Origin: Planctomycetota bacterium
GTDB taxonomy: Bacteria; Planctomycetota; Planctomycetia; Isosphaerales; Isosphaeraceae
NCBI GenBank assembly: GCA_021791715.1
Contig: JAJYWB010000028.1
Location: 1-64,000, forward strand
DNA: 64,000 nucleotides
Direction: 5' to 3'
Below, in pieces: positions 8,855 through 17,219 of this stretch. Numbering within the stretch: the stretch's first letter is position 1; each line of letters begins with the position of its first letter. The notes under the pieces are model-generated. The model had not been told where the DNA came from and made no database searches. It saw only the letters and a list, made by a program, of their open reading frames with translations. The position numbers and the translations under genes were made by a program.

Positions 8855-9451
8855 ATGTATTATGATTTTGGAATATTTCTGGATCGATTGTTCCGCGAGG
8901 GGACGATCGCGTTCGTTCGCGCTCAGGAGACCGCCGTAGAACCGAGTCGGAGCGTCGACGAGATCCTCGGGTCGGCGTTTGAAACGCATCGGCTTTCGAT
9001 CGCTGGTCCGCAGATCGCCTTCGATCGCGATTCGGCGCGGCGAGCCGCCGATTTCCTCCGCCACGCGTGCCTGGGTTTCGTACTACAGGAGGAGATCCCG
9101 ACCGAGGCGTTCGCTCGTCTCGGCACGGATAACCCGAGCGGTCGACCCGAGGCTCACCTTTCAGTCGATCTTACTTATCGTTATTTACCGATCGTTTATC
9201 GACGCTCGGCGGCGATCGGCCGGTACGACGTTCTCCGTCGCCAAATCGAGCTCGAACTCCGTAAATGGCCTTTTTCAGGCGTACTCGCGAATCTCCTTGA
9301 ACCGCCGCTCGGCTCGCTCGAATTCAGCGGTCACCAGGGCCTCGCAATCGCTTACGCCGAGCGGTTCATCGAGCATCAAAACGAAGCGTGGCGCCCTCCC
9401 GAATCGTCGTGCACGGCGAACGCTCTCGAACTCGTCTCGTCCCTTCGTTAA
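8855..9451 (+). CDS. Ternary-system accessory protein, first gene of the MoxR-vWA-propeller operon
   Basis: A 198-residue protein starting MYYDFGIFLDRLFREG. The upstream extension to 8648 in the same frame overlaps the divergent HEAT leader, is Arg-rich and looks untranslated. No catalytic motif is visible; the protein mixes helices (RRAADFLRHACLGF) with a C-terminal Trp/Pro-containing part. Its position 27 bp before a MoxR-type ATPase, and co-orientation with four further genes, suggests it is one of the small bpX-type domains described for MoxR-vWA-beta-propeller ternary systems. I cannot say which. It could equally be an unrelated adaptor. Confidence 0.65.
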   Translation: MYYDFGIFLDRLFREGTIAFVRAQETAVEPSRSVDEILGSAFETHRLSIAGPQIAFDRDSARRAADFLRHACLGFVLQEEIPTEAFARLGTDNPSGRPEAHLSVDLTYRYLPIVYRRSAAIGRYDVLRRQIELELRKWPFSGVLANLLEPPLGSLEFSGHQGLAIAYAERFIEHQNEAWRPPESSCTANALELVSSLR

Positions 9452-9478
9452 ACTCAGGAATCATTCAGAAAGAGTTTT

Positions 9479-10618
9479 ATGTGTGATTTGCAACCCGATC
9501 GGATCGCCGAACGCTTGAGGACCGAGGTCGTCGACGTTCTCAAGCGACGTTTCGTCGGCCGCGACGAGGTCGTCGAACTGATCGCGCTCGCGATCGCTTC
9601 GGGCGAGCATCTGTTCTTACACGGGCCTCCCGGAACCGCCAAATCGGCGTTGATTCGCGAATTCGCGCGATCGGTCAAAGGCAATTATTTTGAATATCTG
9701 CTCACACGATTCTCCGAACCCAACGAGATCTTCGGGCCGATCGATCTGGCGCGGCTGCGCGAAGGGACGGTCGCGACGGTGACGACGGGAATGCTCCCCG
9801 AGGCCGAGTTCGTCTTTCTCGACGAGCTTTTCAACGCCAACAGCGCGATCCTCAACAATCTGCTCGGGGTGCTCAACGAGCGGATTTACCGCCGCGGCGC
9901 CGAAACGCACGCGCTTCCGGTCCTCTCGCTGTTCTCGGCGTCGAATCGGCTTTCCGACGACGATGCGCTCAAAGCTTTATTTGATCGATTCTTGCTTCGT
10001 TGTCACGTCGACGATCTCCCCCGCGAACGCGTTCCCGCGTTGCTCCTGGCGGGGAGGGCGCTTGAAACCGAAGCGCCGATCGTCTCGACGATCTCCGCCC
10101 GCGATCTTCGCGTTCTGGCCGAACGTACCAAACAGATCGACGTTCAAAATATTATGGAAGAATACGCCGACGTCGTGTTTCGAATCCGCGACCTAGGGAT
10201 CGAATTATCCGACCGTCGCGTCGTCAAGGCGCTCAAGCTCGTCGCGGGTTCCGCGGTGTTGCGCGGGAGAGTTCGCGCCGACGTCTCCGATTTTTGGGTG
10301 CTTCGATATTTATGGGATCGCGTCGAGCAGATCGGCCCGCTCGGCGCTCTCGTCGACCGCGTGATCGAGCCGTTCGCGGGCGGAGCGGGCGTTCATCCCG
10401 CCGCGGCGCCGCGCGACCGCGTCGACGCCGAAACGATCGCCCGCGAACTCGACGTCCTCGCCGAAGAGCTTGAAACCGGGCCGAAAACCCTCGTCGCGAT
10501 CGCCCGTGTTCGCGAAAAGCTCGCCGATCTCGCCGACCGCTCGGCGTGGGTCCAAGACGATAAGAAACGCGCTCATCTACTTGAACGTTCACGTCAATAT
10601 CAAAAAAAGTTAGGATGA
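9479..10618 (+). CDS. MoxR/RavA-type AAA+ ATPase of ternary system
   Basis: A 379-residue AAA+ ATPase. Walker A is GPPGTAKS (residues 49-56). Walker B is FVFLDE (Asp115, Glu116), continuing as LFNANSAILNNLLGVLNER, the RavA/MoxR form. Sensor 1 is SASNR (Asn156), and an Arg-rich finger region follows at FDRFLLRCHVDDLPRERVP. The C-terminal 100 residues form the usual helical lid and tail. MoxR ATPases typically remodel or load metal/protein complexes together with a vWA partner; here that partner is encoded two genes downstream. The next gene starts 6 bp after this stop, with its AGGA ribosome site inside the end of this gene, implying coupled translation. Confidence 0.9.
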   Translation: MCDLQPDRIAERLRTEVVDVLKRRFVGRDEVVELIALAIASGEHLFLHGPPGTAKSALIREFARSVKGNYFEYLLTRFSEPNEIFGPIDLARLREGTVATVTTGMLPEAEFVFLDELFNANSAILNNLLGVLNERIYRRGAETHALPVLSLFSASNRLSDDDALKALFDRFLLRCHVDDLPRERVPALLLAGRALETEAPIVSTISARDLRVLAERTKQIDVQNIMEEYADVVFRIRDLGIELSDRRVVKALKLVAGSAVLRGRVRADVSDFWVLRYLWDRVEQIGPLGALVDRVIEPFAGGAGVHPAAAPRDRVDAETIARELDVLAEELETGPKTLVAIARVREKLADLADRSAWVQDDKKRAHLLERSRQYQKKLG

Positions 10619-10624
10619 TTCTTT

Positions 10625-11431
10625 ATGGATCCGCGCGACGATCTCAAATCGGTTCGACTGGCGCGATTCGCGTACGACGACCTCGCCGCGCTCGCCGATT
10701 TCCGGGTCGATTCGGGAATTCGAGTCGTCGTATCGGGAGATCGCGTCCTGGCCCGGATTCCACAACAAGCGAGCGCCGCCGTCGAACGACTGCTCGCGGT
10801 CCGAGGCGTCGAACTCTTCGTCGAGAATCACGCGGGGATGTATCGGCTCGGCGATCGGATCCCCGCGTTCGACATCGATTGGAACGAAGATCGTTCGATT
10901 CCGCTTGATCAAGTTTTGATTCCCGGATTCGTCCACGCCGAGCTTCCCGCGTCGACCGATCCCGAACCAGCCGCGTTTCGGCTCGTTCCGTGCGTGGAAC
11001 CAAAACCGACGACTGCGCTCATTTGTTCAATCGAAACCCTCGCGGCGTGGGCCGACGGTTCGCCGACCGTCGCGATCGAGAGGCTTCGCGGAGCGGTCTC
11101 AGGGCGCACGGCGTTCGTCGTCGCGACCGTCGGCGAGCCCCCCGCGATCGTCGACGCCGAACGATATTGGGGTGAACGATTATTTATACCCCTCGGAAGT
11201 CGCCCCGAGCCGAATATTCATGAGGATATCCTCGTTTCATTATTAAACCTCGGCGACGATCGCGCGATCGCATACGCGGACGGTTTCGAGCGGATTCCGT
11301 CCTCGGCGATTCGCCCTCTCACGCGGGCTTCGATTCGTCTGGCTCGAGACGCGAGCGGGTCGCAGTCGATCTCGAGCGAATCGCGGCGCGAAAAGTCGCG
11401 CGAACAAGGCGCGGAAAGCGAGCGAACATGA
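10625..11431 (+). CDS. Ternary-system bpX-type protein (between MoxR and vWA genes)
   Basis: A 268-residue protein with no catalytic motif. The first about 90 residues look like a small alpha/beta domain (VRLARFAYDDLAALADF, then RIPQQASAAVERLLAVRG). A beta-rich middle (VLIPGFVHAELP, FRLVPCVEPKP) and an acidic/Ser-Arg-rich tail follow. In described MoxR-vWA-beta-propeller systems a gene of this size and position encodes a bpX domain thought to bridge the ATPase and vWA proteins; the assignment here is from position and fold impression. Its stop overlaps the start of the vWA gene in an ATGA (11428-11431), so translation is coupled. Confidence 0.7.
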   Translation: MDPRDDLKSVRLARFAYDDLAALADFRVDSGIRVVVSGDRVLARIPQQASAAVERLLAVRGVELFVENHAGMYRLGDRIPAFDIDWNEDRSIPLDQVLIPGFVHAELPASTDPEPAAFRLVPCVEPKPTTALICSIETLAAWADGSPTVAIERLRGAVSGRTAFVVATVGEPPAIVDAERYWGERLFIPLGSRPEPNIHEDILVSLLNLGDDRAIAYADGFERIPSSAIRPLTRASIRLARDASGSQSISSESRREKSREQGAESERT

Positions 11432-14235
11432 CCCCCGAACGCTACTTCCGATTAACCAAATCGGATAATGATATTCTATTAGTTCGTTGGAGCGTCGGTG
11501 GCGAGTTTCTCGAGCGGATCGCGCCTTTCGGCGCCGAGGCGTCTTTTCTCCATCGCGAGGAGATCGCGTTTTTTCTCGAGGGTTTCGGCGCCCGCGGCGA
11601 CGCGATCGATTTTAGCCTCGTCGTTTTTCTTTTGAACGAGTTCGTCGATTTTCCAGGATTTCATCGATCGTCGCGCGGGCTGAGGAACGCGGGAGCTTTC
11701 GCCGCCGAATTTTGCCGCGATTTTTCTCGCTCGCTCTACGCGCCTTCGGTCACTCAATTGATTATGCATTTGCGGCGACCGCCGATCGACGCCTCCGTGA
11801 CGCGGTTTTCGACGAACGAATCGCCGGAGATCGAAGATCGATCGAAACTGATCGCTAATTTCCGCCAATTTTATATGACTAGATCGACCGAGTTCGAGCG
11901 AGACGAGATTCGGCATTGGTTCGAGCACGGCCGGGGTCCGATCGGTTCGGCGGGAGAAGACGTCGCCGATCGAATCGAGCCGATCGCCGAACGCACGATC
12001 GAGACAATCGTCGAATCTCTCATCCGTCGACCTCGGTCGGCCGCCGCGGCGCGTTGGATTCCGCAATTGGAAGGCTCGCTCGCCTTGCCGCCGCGGCGCT
12101 TGGAACCCGCGACGTTGCCGATCGGCGGATACGCCGACGTCTCGACGCGCGGCGAACCCGACCGCATTCTGCCGTTTCAATTCGCGCTCGAACCGATCGA
12201 ATTCCTCCGCCGGTTCGCCGAGCGCGAGCTGCTCTATTATCACCGCGAAGAGCCGAAATCGCCGACTCCGCGCGACCTCGTACTCGTTATTGATCAAGGG
12301 GTAAGAACATGGGGAGATATTCGATTGATCATTATCGCGGCGGCGATCGCGCTCGCCAAGCGCGACTTTGAGAGGCGAAAAAATCTTCTGGTCGCGGCGA
12401 CGAGTTCAGGCGGGCTGATCGTCGATCCCGCCGAGGTCGACGACGAGGCGCTCGGAGAATTGTTCGACGCTAGCGACCTTTCCCCCGATCCCGCCGAGGC
12501 TCTCGCCCGCGTCCTCAAGGATCGATCGCGAATCGAAAGCGATATCGTCTTATTTACACATCGTCTTAATTTAATCGAACCGGCCGTCGTCGCGGCGGCT
12601 CGGGGAATCGCCGCGGGTTCGAGGCTCTTCTCGGTCGGAGTCGACGGCGACGGCGTCGTCGAACTCGGAACGATGATCGACGGTCGTTCGATCGCGATCG
12701 GCAAGTCGCGGGTCGAGTTCGAACCCGACCCTCCGCCGAAATCGATCACGTCTTTGGATTCTGATTTGAGAATTGATCCCTGGAATTGGATCGGCGACGT
12801 CGAATCGCTTCCTTATCCTTTCGCGCTCGGGCTCGAGGGACCGATCGACGTCGACATGATCGCATTCGATTACGACGGCCGATCGCTGATCGTCGCCGAT
12901 CACAAAGGGATGCTCCAGCGGAGAGGGCTCGACGGGTCGTTTCTCGGCGTGATTCCCGCTTTACCGGAATACCGCGAGATCGTTCAACCGCGCCGAATTC
13001 TCCCCTTGCCGAACGGTTTGGCGGTATTCACGTCCTCAAAGAATATGATAAAACCTGGACCCAAATATTCATATTCATTGTTATATTATAATTTTATGCA
13101 TTCGTACATGCGATGTCATAAAATGGAGGAATCCCGAATGGTTCACTCGTTCTATTATGATCCTCGGAGAAAATCGATCGTTCTGGTCGACGATCCGGAG
13201 TCGCGAACGAGAACGGCGATTTCGGTGGAACCGCTCGACTCGCCCCGAACTCCGGTCGATCTAAAAGTAGACGATCGCCTCGACGCGAGCCGAATCGTGA
13301 GCGAACCGAACGATCCCGATCCTTTCAGCGATTATGTTTATTTATATAAAGAGACTAACAAAAATATCGAATCTCCGTCGTCTCGAACGGATCGCTCTCC
13401 TCGATTGTCGATTATCGACGGAAGAACGACTTACTTCGACGTCGCCGGATATTCATGGACGTACGCTCCGACTCGCGACGGGATCGCTTCGCACCTCGGC
13501 GCGTCGATTCGTTCGGCCAAGCTCGGCGAATCCGTGATCGCGATCGAATATCGTACGCGATCGGATCAAACCGAGATTCATGTTTTGAACAGGCGACGCG
13601 GCGAGCCGATCGCGACGTTCGACCTTGGAGATAATAAAAAAGGTCGATCGGTCGCGTACGCGATTAGTCGCAAGGGGGATTATCTCGCGTATCAAGATCA
13701 AAACGAAAACGTGATTCGGTTGCTCGACCTGTCGACACGGACCGAATCGACCCTCAAGATCCTGACGGGAAGGCCCGAAAGGACCCCGGACGTTTCGGCG
13801 TCAAAGTACGGCATGATTATAGTTACAAAAGATTGCATCTTCGTGCTCGAATGGAAGTCGGGAGTTCTCGAAATAACGCGATCGAGAAATAACGAACCTT
13901 TCCCTCCGGGAAGAGATCTCGCTTCGCGTAGTTATAGCTCGATACCGCTTACGCAAGTCGCTCCGAACGCGAGGGGGAGAATGATCGCTTCGCTCGAGGC
14001 GGGGACGTCGATCTGGCTCGATCGATACGGTCAGATTTTCATTCGGAACGCGTGTGGAAAGGTCGTGTGCGCGTTCTTCACGATTCGCGACGAGCTTTGC
14101 GGAATGACGCCCGAAGGAGCGCGTTTCGGCCCGTCGGACGTCGTCGGGGGGGAAGAAACGCCCCGGGATTTCGCCGAATTCGGCGCGGCGCTGACCGAAG
14201 CCTTTCAAGATTATCTAAACTATATACGAACATGA
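11428..14235 (+). CDS. vWA-like and beta-propeller protein of ternary system
   Basis: A 935-residue protein. An N-terminal helical and beta region (1-280) contains the start FRLTKSDNDILLVRW. A von Willebrand A-like domain begins at RDLVLVIDQGVRTW (Asp289) and runs to about 440, ending RLFSVGVDGDG. From about 450 to 930 there are repeated strands with propeller character (DVDMIAFDYDGRSLIVADHKG, LPNGLAVFTSS, SRKGDYLAYQDQNENVIRLL). The MIDAS motif is degenerate: Asp-Gln-Gly-Val-Arg stands where Asp-x-Ser-x-Ser is expected. The propeller probably recognises a target while the vWA part binds the MoxR ATPase. Start and stop both lie in ATGA overlaps with neighbouring genes. Propeller blades were recognised by eye only. 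Confidence 0.78.
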   Translation: MTPERYFRLTKSDNDILLVRWSVGGEFLERIAPFGAEASFLHREEIAFFLEGFGARGDAIDFSLVVFLLNEFVDFPGFHRSSRGLRNAGAFAAEFCRDFSRSLYAPSVTQLIMHLRRPPIDASVTRFSTNESPEIEDRSKLIANFRQFYMTRSTEFERDEIRHWFEHGRGPIGSAGEDVADRIEPIAERTIETIVESLIRRPRSAAAARWIPQLEGSLALPPRRLEPATLPIGGYADVSTRGEPDRILPFQFALEPIEFLRRFAERELLYYHREEPKSPTPRDLVLVIDQGVRTWGDIRLIIIAAAIALAKRDFERRKNLLVAATSSGGLIVDPAEVDDEALGELFDASDLSPDPAEALARVLKDRSRIESDIVLFTHRLNLIEPAVVAAARGIAAGSRLFSVGVDGDGVVELGTMIDGRSIAIGKSRVEFEPDPPPKSITSLDSDLRIDPWNWIGDVESLPYPFALGLEGPIDVDMIAFDYDGRSLIVADHKGMLQRRGLDGSFLGVIPALPEYREIVQPRRILPLPNGLAVFTSSKNMIKPGPKYSYSLLYYNFMHSYMRCHKMEESRMVHSFYYDPRRKSIVLVDDPESRTRTAISVEPLDSPRTPVDLKVDDRLDASRIVSEPNDPDPFSDYVYLYKETNKNIESPSSRTDRSPRLSIIDGRTTYFDVAGYSWTYAPTRDGIASHLGASIRSAKLGESVIAIEYRTRSDQTEIHVLNRRRGEPIATFDLGDNKKGRSVAYAISRKGDYLAYQDQNENVIRLLDLSTRTESTLKILTGRPERTPDVSASKYGMIIVTKDCIFVLEWKSGVLEITRSRNNEPFPPGRDLASRSYSSIPLTQVAPNARGRMIASLEAGTSIWLDRYGQIFIRNACGKVVCAFFTIRDELCGMTPEGARFGPSDVVGGEETPRDFAEFGAALTEAFQDYLNYIRT

Positions 14236-17195
14236 TCAAACTCATTTATTCGTTACGCCGTACCGACGGATCAAAACCCGCGAACGCGCTATTGCTTTTC
14301 AAACGCGAGATCGCCGATTTGTTCGCGGTCTGCGCGGCGACGGGCGTCGATCCCGCGGGACGTGTTTTCTCGACCGCCGACGGTTTTCTGATCAAACTCG
14401 ATCGAGCGATCGACTCGCCGATTCCCGGAACGGTGCGACTTCGCGCGATCGCCGAAAATATTTACATTCCCTTCGACGCCGAACTCACGCCCGCGCTCCA
14501 CGACGACGAGGCGAGGGGGCTCGCTCGCGATCGAGGCGTCGTTTTCCTGCCGGGCGGGCGAGTTCTCGGTTTCCGCTCGGGGAATCCTTTCGATCTCGGT
14601 CGATATCTCTCATATCACGAATATCGCGATCGTGAATGGACGTCTTTTCCAACCCCGCCGTTTCTTTCCGATCGGATCGTCGCGATAAGTTATGATTTTC
14701 CGAATACGATCGTCGAAGACATCGAACGAGGCGGTTCCGCCGGGAATGATCGAGGAAAATCGGCGAGGGACGCGGGCGGAACCTCGAACAAACGCGGGGA
14801 GGCGAATCCTTACGGGTCCGAATCGAACGATCGACCGAACTCGGACGCGACAGGGAGAATGAACACGGGTTCGCCGATCGGAACCGACCCGCTCGAAACG
14901 GATATTGAAACTTTTATTAAAAATCTATCCGATTCGTTTCGTTCTTTCATCGGCGAAACTCTCGAATCGATCGGAAGATTGACCCGATCGTCGCGAATGA
15001 GAGCGTTCGGATCGCGTTTAAGGAGGTATCGCGATCGACAAAGCTTTGTCCCGCCGAAATCGACTCTCGACCGCCAGGCCGCGGCGCTTAAACGGCTGTT
15101 GCGCGAATTCCGCGAGGGGGACGTCGACAAGGCGCTGCGAAAATCGCCCGAGGCGCGCGAACGCGGCGACGCGAGAATCGATGATATCGACAGATCGGCG
15201 ATTCTTAGACAAAAATCTATGGTTTATTCTTTGCGTCGAATCGTCGCTCGCGTGCCGACCTCGACCTGGCTCGGCGGCGAGCGTTTATGGAACGAGCTTT
15301 ACGTCGAATATCGCAAGGCCGCGGAGGCGGCGGAGAGGCGCGGCGATTTTCGACGCGCCGCGGTGATTTACGGCAAACTGCTCAAGGATTATCGATCCGC
15401 GGCCGAAGCGCTTAAAAGCGGCGGATTGCACCGCGACGCGGCGATCGTTTTTCTGGAGAAGGTGAACGACGAGCGATCGGCCGCCGAATCTTTCGAGTCC
15501 GCGGGAGATTACGATCGCGCTCTTGCTCTTTATCGCAAAGTTAAAAATTATACTCGCGCAGGCGATTTATTAAAACGCCTCGGCGACGACGACGCGGCGC
15601 TCGTCGAATACGTGCGCGCCGCGGACGACTTGGCGAAGAACGCGGCTTATCACGCCGCGGGAGAATTACTGAAAAACCGCGCGAATCGATCCGATCTCGC
15701 CGAGCCGTATTACATGAAAGGTTGGTCGCTCAGGCCGAGCTCGAACTCGTGGCTTAGCTGGCTTACTCTCGTCAATCTCAAGGCGGAGCGACGCGAATTT
15801 GAAGCGATCTTCGCGCTCGTCGACGACGCCGAACGATTCGTCGAATCTTCTAATCGCCAAGACCTTTTATGTCGATTCTATCATTATCTTGATGTTATCG
15901 TGAATCGCCCCGACATGACGATGTTGCGTCGATCGCTTTTCGATCGCGCCCTCTCGGGGCGAGCGCGCGAGATTCGCAGGCTCGTCGACCGCGGCGAATG
16001 GACGTGGCGGCTTCTTCAATCGCTGATTCCTCCCTCGAGCCTCCCTTCCGGAGCGCTCAACGACGCGTCGTACGCGATCACCTCGGCGATCAAACAGTAC
16101 AACACTAAATCTTATTACAAATTATTGGTTGATACCGAGCCCGATCGCTTATCTCTCGGCGAGGGGAGGGTCGTCGCGATCGCCTCGGCGTCGAACGCGG
16201 GAACTCTCTTCGTCGGCTTCGATAACGGCGCCGTCGTCGCCTTTCAGGCCGATACGCTCGAGACGAAGACGATCGCCTCACGATCTTCATCGAGTGTTCT
16301 CGACATCGCGACCGATCCCGAGGCCGAACTCGTCGTCGTCCTCAAGTCGAACGAAGACGGAGGAGCGACTCCGTTCGTCCACGCTCTTCGATCCGACGGT
16401 TCCTATTTGTGCATTCGAACAATCGAATGGGACGGCTCTGGGGAGACGAGGATCACCCCGATCGTTTCGGTCGAGGCGGATTTTTTCGCGGGTATCCGGG
16501 ACGGATCGAGGTTCGCGATCCTTCGGTTCAATCCCGTGTCGATTCAACGGAGGTTCAATCTCCCCGGCGAGGATCCGCCGATCGCCGCTGCGATCCTTCC
16601 CATTTACGATCTTCAGAACACTTCCTCTTCATATTCTATTGATATTAACAGTCTAGATTTTGTCGGCGCTTCGGGGGATAAGAAAGCGAACGTCCGCGGA
16701 CCCCGAATCGGCGTTTTAACGCATAATTATGGTAAGTGGTACTGGATCGATATCGACGACCTCTCGGTTCGAGAGATCGCGGGTCTTTCCTGGCGCCCCG
16801 AGATTCCCGAGGAAAACGGATTGAAAGCGTATCGGCTCTCGATCGCGTCGGCGAATCCCGAGTCGTTCGAGATCGTCGGGCTGGGGGACCGGGGCTCGCT
16901 CCGACGCTTCGAGGCGCTGCGAACTCCCGAAGCGATCGACCTGCTCGTCGATAACATCGCCGTCGGGCACGACGAAGGCTACCTGTGCGCGACGATCGTC
17001 GAGCCGGGAGTCGTCGCGGCGGTCGCGAAGAACCGCGTCGATTATCTCCGCGGCGGTCCCCAAAAATTCCACCTCATCCGCTCGACGCCGATGCGCGTTG
17101 AAAACGCGGTCGGTTGCGCGGTTTGCCGAAAATCCGACGAACTGCTCGTCGTGCTTAAAGACGGAGATCTTATCAAGACAAGAATTTATGTTTAA
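14232..17195 (+). CDS. Helical-repeat and beta-propeller protein, last gene of ternary system
   Basis: A 987-residue protein starting MIKLIYSLRRTDG; the start lies in an ATGA overlap with the vWA gene. Residues 1-150 form an N-terminal domain typical of the bpX-propeller subunits (FLPGGRVLGFRSGNPF). Residues 165-225 are a low-complexity Gly/Ser/Asn/Asp linker. Residues 350-480 are TPR-like or ELYS-like helical repeats (RRGDFRRAAVIYGKLL, SAGDYDRALALYRKV, LGDDDAALVEYVRAA). From about 640 to the end there is a second beta-propeller (GRVVAIASASNAGTLFVGFD, AVVAFQADTLETKTIA). I infer a recognition or scaffold subunit of the same complex. The longer frame from 14052 overlaps the previous gene and is not used. 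Confidence 0.78.
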   Translation: MIKLIYSLRRTDGSKPANALLLFKREIADLFAVCAATGVDPAGRVFSTADGFLIKLDRAIDSPIPGTVRLRAIAENIYIPFDAELTPALHDDEARGLARDRGVVFLPGGRVLGFRSGNPFDLGRYLSYHEYRDREWTSFPTPPFLSDRIVAISYDFPNTIVEDIERGGSAGNDRGKSARDAGGTSNKRGEANPYGSESNDRPNSDATGRMNTGSPIGTDPLETDIETFIKNLSDSFRSFIGETLESIGRLTRSSRMRAFGSRLRRYRDRQSFVPPKSTLDRQAAALKRLLREFREGDVDKALRKSPEARERGDARIDDIDRSAILRQKSMVYSLRRIVARVPTSTWLGGERLWNELYVEYRKAAEAAERRGDFRRAAVIYGKLLKDYRSAAEALKSGGLHRDAAIVFLEKVNDERSAAESFESAGDYDRALALYRKVKNYTRAGDLLKRLGDDDAALVEYVRAADDLAKNAAYHAAGELLKNRANRSDLAEPYYMKGWSLRPSSNSWLSWLTLVNLKAERREFEAIFALVDDAERFVESSNRQDLLCRFYHYLDVIVNRPDMTMLRRSLFDRALSGRAREIRRLVDRGEWTWRLLQSLIPPSSLPSGALNDASYAITSAIKQYNTKSYYKLLVDTEPDRLSLGEGRVVAIASASNAGTLFVGFDNGAVVAFQADTLETKTIASRSSSSVLDIATDPEAELVVVLKSNEDGGATPFVHALRSDGSYLCIRTIEWDGSGETRITPIVSVEADFFAGIRDGSRFAILRFNPVSIQRRFNLPGEDPPIAAAILPIYDLQNTSSSYSIDINSLDFVGASGDKKANVRGPRIGVLTHNYGKWYWIDIDDLSVREIAGLSWRPEIPEENGLKAYRLSIASANPESFEIVGLGDRGSLRRFEALRTPEAIDLLVDNIAVGHDEGYLCATIVEPGVVAAVAKNRVDYLRGGPQKFHLIRSTPMRVENAVGCAVCRKSDELLVVLKDGDLIKTRIYV

Positions 17196-17219
17196 ATTTC
17201 TGGTCGGTGATCGATCGAA

